Shown one piece after another: positions 8,618 through 17,363 of a stretch of DNA of 52,451 nucleotides. The position numbers were made by a program, and so were the translations under genes. The notes under the pieces are model-generated. The model was not told where the DNA came from, did not search any database, and worked only from the letters and a program-made list of their open reading frames with translations. The stretch is from NCBI GenBank assembly GCA_014730185.1, contig WJIP01000209.1, forward strand, positions 1 through 52,451, written 5' to 3'. Source of the stretch: Caldithrix sp. (GTDB lineage: Bacteria > Calditrichota > Calditrichia > Calditrichales > Calditrichaceae). The first letter of the stretch is position 1. Each line of letters opens with the position of its first letter.

Positions 8618-10252
8618 TTATTTTACGGTGCAAACCTTGTTACGACCAGATTGCTTAGCTGTGTAAAGAGCTTTATCGGATAGCTCAATTAGCGTTTGAA
8701 CGGCACGGCTATCCTCCGGAAAACTGGCAACGCCGGCACTGATGGTGATGGTCTGTTTACCGGTGATTCCGGAAACATCAAAAACATGTTGCTCTACCAT
8801 AGATCGTAACTTGTTGGCCAGCCCGACGGCTTCACTCCTTTTTAAACCGGGTAAGATTACACCAAATTCTTCACCACCGTATCGGGCCACTGTATCGGTT
8901 TTTCGGGTGTTATTTACAAGCAGTTGAGCAACTTCTTTTAAAATCCGGTCGCCAATTAAATGTCCGAAGGTATCATTGAAATCTTTAAATAAATCAATGT
9001 CGATCATAATTAAAGAAAATGGGGACTGAAATCGTTTGGATCTATTGGCCTCTTTTTCCAGCTCCCGTCTGAAATGCCGATAATTATACAGGTTTGTCAA
9101 TTCATCCCGGATCGATTCTTCAGCCTTGACTTTGTAGAGTTTATAGAGATAGGTATAAAGCACCATGTTTTCAAAAATAACACTCACGGTTTGAATAAAG
9201 GATTTTAATATCCGGACTTCATACGTCTCGAATGAATAAGGCGGTTTCTGTTTGTCGATGATAATGAGATAGTGATCCCGTTCACGAAAATCGGTCGCCG
9301 ATATCCGTTGACCGGAGTATTTTATTTCTCCGGAAGTATGATCCGGATTGGGATTGGCAATATATCCCATCAGAAAACTTCTGGCATCCAGAGTAGAGAA
9401 GAATTTTTTACTATCTTTATCATTCAAGTCATTAATATTTTTAATCCATATTACTCCATTTTCTTCGTTTAAATAGTCCAGTAAATCGCTCGATATCTTA
9501 GGACTAACTTCCCTGAAAGCATTTAAGTTTGCCGGAGCCACCGATGCTATTTCATACGCCTGCTTAGCTTCCGGCTTATGCATTATAAAGCAACGGTCAA
9601 CATTAAATCCCTTGATCATCTGGGATGGTAATTGCTCGAGTAACTTCAGGGGATCTCTGAGCCGCCGTAATTGATTCGCGATGTTGTTTAAGTAAAACAG
9701 ATGATCATTGTAGCGCATCATCTGTTCTCTGGATTTGAAGAGCTCCTCATTGAGGATGGATAGATTTTTATTGGTTGTTTCCAGTTCATCAATTTTCTGC
9801 TTTAATTTTTTTACCAGTTCAACGGTATATTGCTTTAGGTATTGTTCCTTTTCAATGACTTCTATGGAATCTTTTTTACCCGCCAGATATTCATCCAGTT
9901 TAAATAAAAATTCATTAACATTGATAGGCTTGGTAATATAACCCTCACAACCGGCGGTTAGGACCAGGTTTTTAGTCTTCTGCAATGTGTCAGCCGTTAG
10001 GGCTATAATTGGCGTATCTTTTAGCGATTGAAAACTTTTTAGGTGGGTTGTAACTTCATAACCTTGTATATCCGGTAATCTCAAATCGATTAGGATTAAA
10101 TCAGGCTGGTGGGCGTGGGCTAATTTGATGCCTTGTATGCCTGTTTTAGCCTCATAATACTGGTATCCCTTATACCGAATTATATCAGCCATCAGGTAAC
10201 GGGCTTCTTCATCATCTTCGATATATAAAATTTTTACTGGAGAATCCGCCAT
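8618..10252 (-). CDS. Response regulator diguanylate cyclase (REC-GAF-like-GGDEF)
   Basis: This 544-residue cytoplasmic protein should make c-di-GMP under control of phosphorylation. The receiver domain (residues 1-125) has acidic residues E12-D13-D14, phosphoacceptor D56 in DLILIDLRLPD and a conserved Lys in YITKPI. A coiled coil follows (about 140-195, LKQKIDELETTNKNLSILNEEL), then a GAF-like domain (about 190-375). The C-terminal GGDEF domain carries the active GGEEF motif (about 457-461) and an RxxD inhibitory I-site five residues before it (RKTD), so product inhibition is expected. No histidine kinase is adjacent; the partner is unknown. It is the last gene of the minus-strand PP2C block, but a 219-bp gap suggests a separate promoter. 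Confidence 0.93.
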   Translation of the reverse strand: MADSPVKILYIEDDEEARYLMADIIRYKGYQYYEAKTGIQGIKLAHAHQPDLILIDLRLPDIQGYEVTTHLKSFQSLKDTPIIALTADTLQKTKNLVLTAGCEGYITKPINVNEFLFKLDEYLAGKKDSIEVIEKEQYLKQYTVELVKKLKQKIDELETTNKNLSILNEELFKSREQMMRYNDHLFYLNNIANQLRRLRDPLKLLEQLPSQMIKGFNVDRCFIMHKPEAKQAYEIASVAPANLNAFREVSPKISSDLLDYLNEENGVIWIKNINDLNDKDSKKFFSTLDARSFLMGYIANPNPDHTSGEIKYSGQRISATDFRERDHYLIIIDKQKPPYSFETYEVRILKSFIQTVSVIFENMVLYTYLYKLYKVKAEESIRDELTNLYNYRHFRRELEKEANRSKRFQSPFSLIMIDIDLFKDFNDTFGHLIGDRILKEVAQLLVNNTRKTDTVARYGGEEFGVILPGLKRSEAVGLANKLRSMVEQHVFDVSGITGKQTITISAGVASFPEDSRAVQTLIELSDKALYTAKQSGRNKVCTVK

Positions 10253-10471
10253 AGCTCCCTAACTGTTTAACGTTAAATTACCGGTATCAGCTTAATGGTT
10301 TTTGATATAATATCAGTAATACCGGTTTTAATCTTTTGAAATTTCAAATGTTCAACCTATACTGTCATAATTGTATATAAACTGGCCCGGATAATCAATC
10401 GTATTCAACGATTCCTCTAAAATAATTTTTTTAGATTGTACAAATCGGCAGAAGATGCCGGCATCAAATGC
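10253..10471. promoter_or_regulatory. Probable promoter region of the GGDEF gene with dyads
   Basis: This 219-bp gap separates two minus-strand genes and should hold the promoter of the GGDEF gene. It contains arms ACCGGTAT (10280-10287) and ATACCGGT (10319-10326), which can pair over a 31-base loop containing the palindromic TGATATAATATCA, and a perfect 14-bp palindrome TTTGAAATTTCAAA at 10335-10348. These look like operator or leader structures, but I cannot assign a regulator or a firm -10/-35. Confidence 0.4.
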
Positions 10472-12388
10472 CTATTGGCGCGTTCGTTTAGCCAGTACTA
10501 TTGTAATATCGTCGGTCGGCTGATCATTTTTGCTGAACTTTTTGATGCGTTCCATAATAAGATTGCGTAATTCCGATAATTTGAGATGATGATTGTCTTT
10601 AATGAGCTGGACAAGCCGCTCTTCTCCAAACTCTTCATCCCGTTTATTCATGCTTTCCGTTACGCCATCCGTATAGGCCAGGATCATATCACCCTCGTAT
10701 AATTCAAGGTCTTCCTGAATATAATTCTGATCGGGTAAAAATCCCAATACGATACCTCCTTTATCCAGGCGTAATACTTCGCCGTTAGCGCGAATGAGTA
10801 ACGGAGGGTTATGCCCTGCATTGGTGTAGTAGAATTTGTTGTTGGATTGTGAATAGACTCCGTAAAAGAAAGTGGCGTATTTCCCCTCTGTGGTGCTTTC
10901 ATATAGCATGTTATTCAGACGGTATACAATATCACAAACGGTCATAAAAGTGGTACGTTTGTAACTCCTTAGCCCAGCGAGGATAAGAGCCATCATCAAG
11001 GCAGCAGGGGCTCCTTTGCCTGAAACATCACCAATGGCAATACCTACACTGGATTCATCAAATTTAAGCACATCGTACAAATCACCGCTCACGATTTTAC
11101 TGGGTATGTTCAAAGCGGTAATATAAAAATCATCCAAATGTGGAAATTGCTGGCCAAGTAAACGTTTTTGTACATTGCCGGCATTAATCAGTTCGTGTTC
11201 CAGCGATTGCTTGGTCAGATAAACATCCAACTGACGGGAGTTATGGATGGCAATAGCGGCCAAGTGGGCAAAGAGACGCAATACTTCTACCTGCGACTTA
11301 TCAAAAAAGGCCAAACGGTTGCTTTCCATGCAAATTACACCGAATACATCTTCATTAAAAATTAGGGGAATGGATATCTGGGATCGGGTTTCCGTACGTA
11401 TCTCGTAGTAGTGTTTTGCCATTCGGACATCGTCAACCACATCAATTTTTTTTGACTGCACAACCCATCCGCAAGCACCCTGACCAACTTTAAGGTGCAA
11501 ACGTTTCATAACCTGCGGATCATACCCCCGGCTACTGGTGTTCAGTAATTTCATACCTTTTTTGTCCAGAAGAAAAATCGCCGCGGCATCGTAAGATATT
11601 AAACTGTTTAATGATTCCAGAATGAAATCCAGAATATTTTTTGTTTCGAATGAAGATAAAATTTTATCGCTTACTTCAATAAGTTTACGGGTTTCAAAAT
11701 GCTTCTTTTCCAGATCCAGAAACAAAGCTGTGTTCTCCAGGATAAGGCCTGCCTTTTTTTGGATTTTCTGAAACAATTCTCTGCTGATTCGATCTTGGAC
11801 AAACCGTAACTTTTTATAATCGAGAAGGATAAAAGCAAAAATCTGATGATGGCCACGAAAGGGTAAAAAATGATTAAGATGGTTGCGCGATAGTTTTGTA
11901 ACCAGGTCATCGGGGAAAATATTTTTATTGACGGGTTGCAATAAAGTCTTCATATTAACGGATTCGACATATTCTGCCTTGATATCCAGTGCCTGCAGTT
12001 CTTCATCTTCGAAATTAGCATAATCAACCAGAGTGTACTTGTCATTTTCCTGAATGTAAAAACAGTAAGCTCTGTTTTCTAACAGATTTTTAAATGTGTT
12101 TATAATCAGATTTCTTGTCTCATGATAGCGGGTTGCTTCGTTCAATCGATTATTCAATTGTTCCAGTTGACGGCGTGTTTCAGTGATCAGATTATAGTAT
12201 TTAGTTGAGAAGATCCGTCTGATAACGGTTTGAAGACGATATTGAAAAAGCATGATAACAAGGATGGTCAAACTAAAAGATAATAGATAATGATAATCGT
12301 AGGCTGGTCCAATGATCCAATGAATTCCAATAAAAACGAGAATACTGATCAGAAATAGAACAAATCGTTCTAAAATTTCATTAAGCAA
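10472..12388 (-). CDS. Membrane-anchored GAF-PP2C (SpoIIE/RsbU-type) phosphatase
   Basis: This is a 638-residue serine phosphatase of the partner-switching type. Two N-terminal membrane helices (FVLFLISILVFIGIHWII and LLSFSLTILVIMLFQY) precede a coiled coil (about 65-95), a divergent sensory segment (about 100-215), a GAF domain (about 240-390, with GQGACGWVV) and a SpoIIE/PP2C domain (about 425-636). The metal-binding motifs are visible: SGDLYDVLKF, GDVSGKGAPAALMMA, NAGHNPPLL, YTDGVTES and DDITIV. The start is a TTG at 12388, forced by an in-frame TGA two codons upstream. Its substrate is presumably the phosphorylated STAS protein encoded at 14755-15105. It is a paralogue of the 588-residue phosphatase just upstream. 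Confidence 0.9.
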   Translation of the reverse strand: MLNEILERFVLFLISILVFIGIHWIIGPAYDYHYLLSFSLTILVIMLFQYRLQTVIRRIFSTKYYNLITETRRQLEQLNNRLNEATRYHETRNLIINTFKNLLENRAYCFYIQENDKYTLVDYANFEDEELQALDIKAEYVESVNMKTLLQPVNKNIFPDDLVTKLSRNHLNHFLPFRGHHQIFAFILLDYKKLRFVQDRISRELFQKIQKKAGLILENTALFLDLEKKHFETRKLIEVSDKILSSFETKNILDFILESLNSLISYDAAAIFLLDKKGMKLLNTSSRGYDPQVMKRLHLKVGQGACGWVVQSKKIDVVDDVRMAKHYYEIRTETRSQISIPLIFNEDVFGVICMESNRLAFFDKSQVEVLRLFAHLAAIAIHNSRQLDVYLTKQSLEHELINAGNVQKRLLGQQFPHLDDFYITALNIPSKIVSGDLYDVLKFDESSVGIAIGDVSGKGAPAALMMALILAGLRSYKRTTFMTVCDIVYRLNNMLYESTTEGKYATFFYGVYSQSNNKFYYTNAGHNPPLLIRANGEVLRLDKGGIVLGFLPDQNYIQEDLELYEGDMILAYTDGVTESMNKRDEEFGEERLVQLIKDNHHLKLSELRNLIMERIKKFSKNDQPTDDITIVLAKRTRQ

Positions 12389-12494
12389 CGCTCAAACCTT
12401 TATATTAAATGAGATGAATGTGCAATTTTATTACAAATGTAACAAAATTTAGAGAAATCAAAAGATAGATTCAACAACAGTAATTAATTTATAA

Positions 12495-14261
12495 TTATGA
12501 AATGCGATTTATGGTGAGCAGCGTGATGTCATCACTTTCAACCGGATTGGAACTGAACTCTTTGATGGCATCTATAATCATCTGGTTGATTTCTTGACTG
12601 TCTTTGGAATTAATCACAGGCTTAACCAATTCAATTAATCCTTTTTCCTCGAATTCATGCTCCTGTTCATCCATGGCTTCTGTCACGCCATCGGTAAACA
12701 TTACCAGACATTCACCGGGCAACAGTTGATCGCGGCCCAGTTCATAAGACACATTCGGCATCATACCCAATATCAGGCCACCTTTTTCCAAGGTGCGTTC
12801 CTCTTTCTTTTTGGAAAAAATATAAGGGGGATTATGCCCACCATTAACATATGAAAAGGTACCATCGTCCAGATTAATCCGCAGGATGAAAAAAGTGATG
12901 TATTTTTCGATATTAGTGTTTTTATGAATGAGATTGTTTAAGCGAAAAGTCATTTCGTTCAACGGCAAATCACTGTCCAGTAAGGAATGAATACCAGCCT
13001 GTAAATTGGAAACCAGCAGGGCGGCCGGCATACCTTTACCTGAAACATCTGCAATTGTTAAAAGGTATTCGTTGTCTTGGAGGTGAATGATATCAAAAAA
13101 ATCACCACCGACCTGCTTGCTGGGGATATTAAGTCCGTCAATATAGTAGCCATCGAGCTCCGGCATTGATGTGGGCAAGAGACGTCGCTGAATGTCCTGG
13201 GCCAGATACAGTTCTTCTTCAATCCGTTCTTTCTCGATTGTTTCCTGGATAAGACGGGCGTTTTCCAGAGAAATCATAGCCATATTGGCCAAAGTGGATA
13301 AAAAGTGGATGTTGGAACGGGTGTATTCATGTTTGTCCACCTTTTCTCCGAGAAAGATAAATCCGCCAACACGATTCTGAATACGCATGGGAACGATCAA
13401 TCTTACCCCCAACTCGTAGAGTTCAGGATAGGTATCCTCCTCGTTCAGAACCACTGGTTCCGGGATTTCGGGCAAAGATTCACATAGCGGACGACATTTT
13501 TCCAGATTTTCTTCCTTGAACAACAATCCTTTTTGATAGGCAATCTTAAAACCTTCTTCATCTTTAAGCATAACAAAGAATTGATTAATCAATAATTGTC
13601 CCATTAAAGAATAGGACAACTGTTTTAATACTTTTTGTGGATCGAATATTTGGTTTAATTCAGCACCGATTTCGAATAGAGTATTTAATTCCTGTACGCG
13701 ATGATCCAGCTGACGGTTAACAGCGTTTAGGCGTTCGAATGTGCGGGCATTTTCGATGGCCTGCACGGCAAGGTGAGCTAATGATGATAAAAAGTTGATT
13801 TCATCATCATCAAAGGGCTGAGCGGTTAGTTTACCGCTAAATCCGATAAGACCTCTGAAATCACGCTGTGAGATGAGCGGAATTAAGAGTTCGATTTTGA
13901 AATTCCTGAAAAAATCGATCCAATCTTCGTCCGTTTGATAATCTTTTAAAAAGACGGGGTGATCGGGTAAAGATGTAATGTGGATTTCTTTATGGATAAG
14001 GTTTAGGGGTAAACCTTTGATGTTTTCAATTTTAAATTGATGATCATCGTGCTGAAACAAAATAAGCCCTTTGTTGATCATCATACGGCCCATAGGTACA
14101 AACAGGATATTGTCTAAAATGGTTTTTAAATTCAGGGTGGAGTTAAGTGTCTGGCTGATTTCGAAAAGTGCCGAGAGTTCAAGAAGACGTTTATCCAGTT
14201 CAGTTGATGGAATTTCGTCTTTATGGCGTTCTTTAAAACTATCGAGATATTTTGAAGGCAT
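12495..14261 (-). CDS. GAF-GAF-PP2C serine phosphatase (RsbU-like)
   Basis: This 588-residue cytoplasmic phosphatase has two tandem GAF domains (about residues 30-175 and 195-340), a coiled linker (RLIQETIEKERIEEELYLAQDIQRRLLP) and a SpoIIE-type PP2C domain (about 375-586). The catalytic metal ligands sit in GGDFFDII, ADVSGKGMPAALLVS, NGGHNPPYIF, FTDGVTEAMD and DDITLL. The linker AQDIQRRLLPTSMPELDGYYIDGLNIPSKQVGGD is closely similar to that of the 638-residue neighbour, indicating duplication. It begins 2 bp after the kinase gene stop, so it is almost certainly coupled to rsbW-like and rsbV-like translation. The likely role is to dephosphorylate the STAS antagonist in response to a GAF ligand. 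Confidence 0.92.
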   Translation of the reverse strand: MPSKYLDSFKERHKDEIPSTELDKRLLELSALFEISQTLNSTLNLKTILDNILFVPMGRMMINKGLILFQHDDHQFKIENIKGLPLNLIHKEIHITSLPDHPVFLKDYQTDEDWIDFFRNFKIELLIPLISQRDFRGLIGFSGKLTAQPFDDDEINFLSSLAHLAVQAIENARTFERLNAVNRQLDHRVQELNTLFEIGAELNQIFDPQKVLKQLSYSLMGQLLINQFFVMLKDEEGFKIAYQKGLLFKEENLEKCRPLCESLPEIPEPVVLNEEDTYPELYELGVRLIVPMRIQNRVGGFIFLGEKVDKHEYTRSNIHFLSTLANMAMISLENARLIQETIEKERIEEELYLAQDIQRRLLPTSMPELDGYYIDGLNIPSKQVGGDFFDIIHLQDNEYLLTIADVSGKGMPAALLVSNLQAGIHSLLDSDLPLNEMTFRLNNLIHKNTNIEKYITFFILRINLDDGTFSYVNGGHNPPYIFSKKKEERTLEKGGLILGMMPNVSYELGRDQLLPGECLVMFTDGVTEAMDEQEHEFEEKGLIELVKPVINSKDSQEINQMIIDAIKEFSSNPVESDDITLLTINRIS

Positions 14262-14263
14262 AA

Positions 14264-14713
14264 TTACGCGTTTTGTTTATTAAGATATTTTACAAGGGAT
14301 ACACGGTTTTTTTTACCGGTTTTAAAGTCGTAATGGACTTCATCCATTAAAGAACGCATTAAATGTATACCCAGACCACCATGCCGGGCTTCCTGAGCGT
14401 ATTTGGCCAGGTTGGGTTCGGACAGATTCTTGGGATCAAACCCTTTTCCTGTGTCGGTAACATCGATGCGGATGCGATCATTCAACAGAAAGACATTAAT
14501 ATCAATCATACGGCGTGCATCATGGTGATGGGCATGTTTAATCACATTGGTGCAGGCTTCGTCAACGGCCAGTGCCACTTGGTCTGCATTTTCGGAATCA
14601 AACCCCCCCTTTAGAGCAATCCGGCTGATAAAGTCTCTAATGATTTCCAGGTTTTCAGTAACGCTGGAAATTCTCAAATTAAATTTTTGTTTCTGTCTTT
14701 TTCCCATGGTCAT
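14264..14713 (-). CDS. Anti-sigma factor serine kinase (RsbW-like HATPase_c_2)
   Basis: This is a 149-residue GHKL-type serine kinase/anti-sigma factor. The N box AVDEACTNVIKHAHHHD (about residues 49-65) binds Mg-ATP; DTGKGFDP (G1) and HGGLGIHLMRSL (G2) complete the nucleotide pocket. The length is that of the RsbW/SpoIIAB family. It should phosphorylate the STAS protein encoded 41 bp upstream and, when free, bind an output protein. A second in-frame ATG two codons downstream (14707) is an alternative start. No sigma-B-like gene is adjacent, so the output partner is unknown; it may be a distant sigma factor or an enzyme. Confidence 0.92.
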   Translation of the reverse strand: MTMGKRQKQKFNLRISSVTENLEIIRDFISRIALKGGFDSENADQVALAVDEACTNVIKHAHHHDARRMIDINVFLLNDRIRIDVTDTGKGFDPKNLSEPNLAKYAQEARHGGLGIHLMRSLMDEVHYDFKTGKKNRVSLVKYLNKQNA

Positions 14714-14754
14714 CTCATTTATAAGATTCGTAATATCGGGTAAAAAGTTGCCAG

Positions 14755-15105
14755 TTAGCCGGATGTAAACTTTTGATTTGCTTCGTTTTCATTATCATAT
14801 ATCTCAAATAGAGCGGGGAAGCCAAGTAAATCGAATACCTTATGTACCTTGTTCGAAAGATTGGTCAGCTTGATATCGCCTCCGCTCTCTCTGATTTCCT
14901 CGATAAAGCCCATGAAAACCCCCAAGCCGGCGCTGCTGATATAATCCAGGTCTTTAAGGTTAACAATAATATTATATTGTTCATCGTTAAGGCAACTTTG
15001 CAGCGCTTCCTCAAATTTTGGTACCGTATGGGCATCCAGAAAACCGGATAAGTATAATTTGGATATGTTTGCATCGTCATTTCTTGATACGGAAAAGCCG
15101 CTCAT
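14755..15105 (-). CDS. STAS-domain anti-sigma factor antagonist (RsbV-like)
   Basis: This is a 116-residue single STAS-domain protein. The phosphorylatable site is in LKDLDYISSAGLGVFMGF (about residues 50-68), where the second Ser of SSAGLG is the usual target. The start is placed at ATG 15105, six bases after a strong GGGAGG; a TTG directly before it could add one residue. It is the first of the minus-strand trio antagonist-kinase-phosphatase. When dephosphorylated it should sequester the RsbW-like kinase. Confidence 0.93.
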   Translation of the reverse strand: MSGFSVSRNDDANISKLYLSGFLDAHTVPKFEEALQSCLNDEQYNIIVNLKDLDYISSAGLGVFMGFIEEIRESGGDIKLTNLSNKVHKVFDLLGFPALFEIYDNENEANQKFTSG

Positions 15106-15108
15106 CAA

Positions 15109-15257
15109 CTTCCTCCCTTAATATATGGTAAAGTTGAAAACAATCGCGTTAATTGAATAATGTTTGACATCTTTTACTTCATTGATAAGTGATTCGGTTT
15201 AAATTTGCTCAGGATATTACGCTTCTATCGTTGCGTAAAAACGAAATTTAATGTCGT
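15109..15257. promoter_or_regulatory. Gap upstream of rsbV-like gene with a short dyad
   Basis: This 149-bp gap probably holds the promoter of the antagonist-kinase-phosphatase operon. A dyad TTACGC (15217-15222) / GCGTAA (15233-15238) with a ten-base loop lies just past the stop of the membrane phosphatase. It lacks a T tract in the minus direction, so I do not call it a terminator. Confidence 0.3.
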
Positions 15258-17363
15258 TTATTTAATTTTCAGTAAAACAAGTGTTAAATCATCATGCAGT
15301 TTTTGCCCGTTCAGAAACTTTAAAATATCATCTATGATGATTTCTTTAAGATCTTTCACGTCCGAATTCTTATTTTGCTTTAATAATTCACACAGATGTT
15401 GTTCACCGTACTCTTGTCCGGAGGCGTTACGGGCTTCTGACAGACCATCCGTATACAAAGCTAGCAAGTCTCCTGTTTGCATGGGTATTTGGTTCTCTTC
15501 AAGCATTTGTTCGAATACATCACCGGTTTCCAAACCTGCGGCAATACCCTCCGGCTGCAGAAGCGATGTTTCATCCGTTTGTTTACTGTAGTGAATTATC
15601 GGGCAATGACCGGCTCTTGAAAATTTAATTGTTTTCTGATTTAAATCAAATTGTAAGGCCAGTAGGCTGATGAATGATTTTTTTTCAATCGATTGATAAA
15701 GAATACGATTAGTATGTATCAGGATTTCTCTTGGTGACGCATAATGACGGGCCATGGATTGAATAATACCTTTGGCTTCTGCCATGTAAAATGCAGCGGA
15801 GGTTCCTTTTCCGCTTACATCACCGATCATTACGCCAATCTGATCATCGAACGACTGATAAAAGTCGTAGTAATCACCGCCTACTTCATAGGCCGTAATG
15901 GTGAGTGTCTCAATTTCAAATTGTTCATTCTGTGGTGTACTTTGAGGGAGCAGCCTTAACTGAACATCTCGGGCAATTTGCAGTTCTTTCTCCAGCCGTT
16001 CACGCTCCAGAGAACTTTTATGTAGATTGGCATTTTCCAGTGCTATGGAGGCCTGGCTGGCATAAGCTTCAAGCATATTAACATCGTCCGGATCAAATCC
16101 AAAAGTTTCCACCTTAGCGGCGTACAGAATACCCATAACCTGACCTTCTGCACTAATCAGGGGAACACCTGCAATCGATCCGACATCCTGTTTCCAGGCT
16201 CTAATTGCTTTGAATAATCCGCTTTTGGGAACATCGTTTTCCAAAAAGGTTTTTTGCGAAGTGTAAATATGCTCCCGTATGGAGTCTTCATCACGCCTAT
16301 TCAAGGCATTAACTTCTTTTTGTGACAAATTTTTGGATGCGGCAATGTACGATTGATGGTTACCGGATTTGAACATTTCCAACCACGTGTAATTGGCTTC
16401 GATCACTTCTGTACTCATATCGGTCACCATACGTACCAGTTTTTGAAAATCAAATTCACCGCTTATGGCCCGGCTTAAATTATGCATGGAGCTTACCTCC
16501 CGCATTTTACGTTCAAATACACGGGCGGTTGGTAACTGAATCAGCAGAAAAAATCCGGCAGTTATGGAATAGAAAACTAGAAACCAATGGCCGACGGTGG
16601 CGAAAACACCAATTACCAGACTATGATATGGGATGGCCTCTTTGAATGCATACCCGAATAAAAAAATGATGGCAACGACGATAATTGGCGATAATAAAAA
16701 GTAATTTCGTTTATCTTTACGGCTCAGATAGGTAATCCAGCTGTTGCGGAATGATAAAATGATTAAAAAAATCAAAGTTAATCCAAACAGAATTGAATTG
16801 AGCATAAATAATGTTGTTTCCAGAGACCCGAATCCGGGGAAATCCAATTCCAGGGGAATTTCGAATATGGCTGTAATGATCATCATGAAGGCCATACAAA
16901 TCGTAAGAATAATGAAGTAGAGTTTCGTATATCGCTTTCGCCTGTGAAAAATTAAATTCTTAACCTGAATAAGCATCGGTAGCATAAAAAAGATGGCGGA
17001 TAATGATGCGATATTGGCATAAATTAATCCGGCCATGGTCTCCGGTTTCTTTGGGAAAGTGGCCGGAGAAAAAACAGGATTCAGTAAAGTTTTGCTGATT
17101 ATGATTACCACATAAAGTGCAGTAAGATAAATGACAATTCGTTTAAGGTTATGTTTGGGATTCAGGTCAAAAAATGACGGTCTACCCTTTAAATACAACA
17201 AATACAAAAGCAATATTAATAGATTGAGGGCTTCGTCGATGTAATTCCATGTGGTAATACTGATAGAGCTGTAATACTCCAGCACATCATACAGCAGGGT
17301 GATTAGGCCGAAAATGACGATCAGAATGAATATTATCTGTTTTGGAATATTAATCCGTTTCAT
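15258..17363 (-). CDS. Multi-pass membrane GAF-PP2C phosphatase
   Basis: This 701-residue sensor phosphatase has an N-terminal module of about eight membrane helices (residues 8-285), a GAF domain (about 300-440, containing SIAGVPLISAEGQVMGILYAA), a coiled linker (LERERLEKELQIARDVQLRLLPQ) and a SpoIIE-type PP2C domain (about 475-700). Its metal-binding motifs are GGDYYDFY, GDVSGKGTSAAFYMAE, RAGHCPIIHY, YTDGLSEARN and DDLTLVLLK. The start overlaps the stop of the upstream lipoprotein gene by 4 bp (ATGA), so the two proteins are probably made in a fixed ratio. It may transmit an envelope or lipid signal to the STAS protein encoded downstream. Confidence 0.9.
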   Translation of the reverse strand: MKRINIPKQIIFILIVIFGLITLLYDVLEYYSSISITTWNYIDEALNLLILLLYLLYLKGRPSFFDLNPKHNLKRIVIYLTALYVVIIISKTLLNPVFSPATFPKKPETMAGLIYANIASLSAIFFMLPMLIQVKNLIFHRRKRYTKLYFIILTICMAFMMIITAIFEIPLELDFPGFGSLETTLFMLNSILFGLTLIFLIILSFRNSWITYLSRKDKRNYFLLSPIIVVAIIFLFGYAFKEAIPYHSLVIGVFATVGHWFLVFYSITAGFFLLIQLPTARVFERKMREVSSMHNLSRAISGEFDFQKLVRMVTDMSTEVIEANYTWLEMFKSGNHQSYIAASKNLSQKEVNALNRRDEDSIREHIYTSQKTFLENDVPKSGLFKAIRAWKQDVGSIAGVPLISAEGQVMGILYAAKVETFGFDPDDVNMLEAYASQASIALENANLHKSSLERERLEKELQIARDVQLRLLPQSTPQNEQFEIETLTITAYEVGGDYYDFYQSFDDQIGVMIGDVSGKGTSAAFYMAEAKGIIQSMARHYASPREILIHTNRILYQSIEKKSFISLLALQFDLNQKTIKFSRAGHCPIIHYSKQTDETSLLQPEGIAAGLETGDVFEQMLEENQIPMQTGDLLALYTDGLSEARNASGQEYGEQHLCELLKQNKNSDVKDLKEIIIDDILKFLNGQKLHDDLTLVLLKIK

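Noticed and set aside
15217-15238. Dyad after the eight-helix phosphatase as a terminator
   Set aside because: No U run follows on the minus strand, and the stem is only 6 bp.
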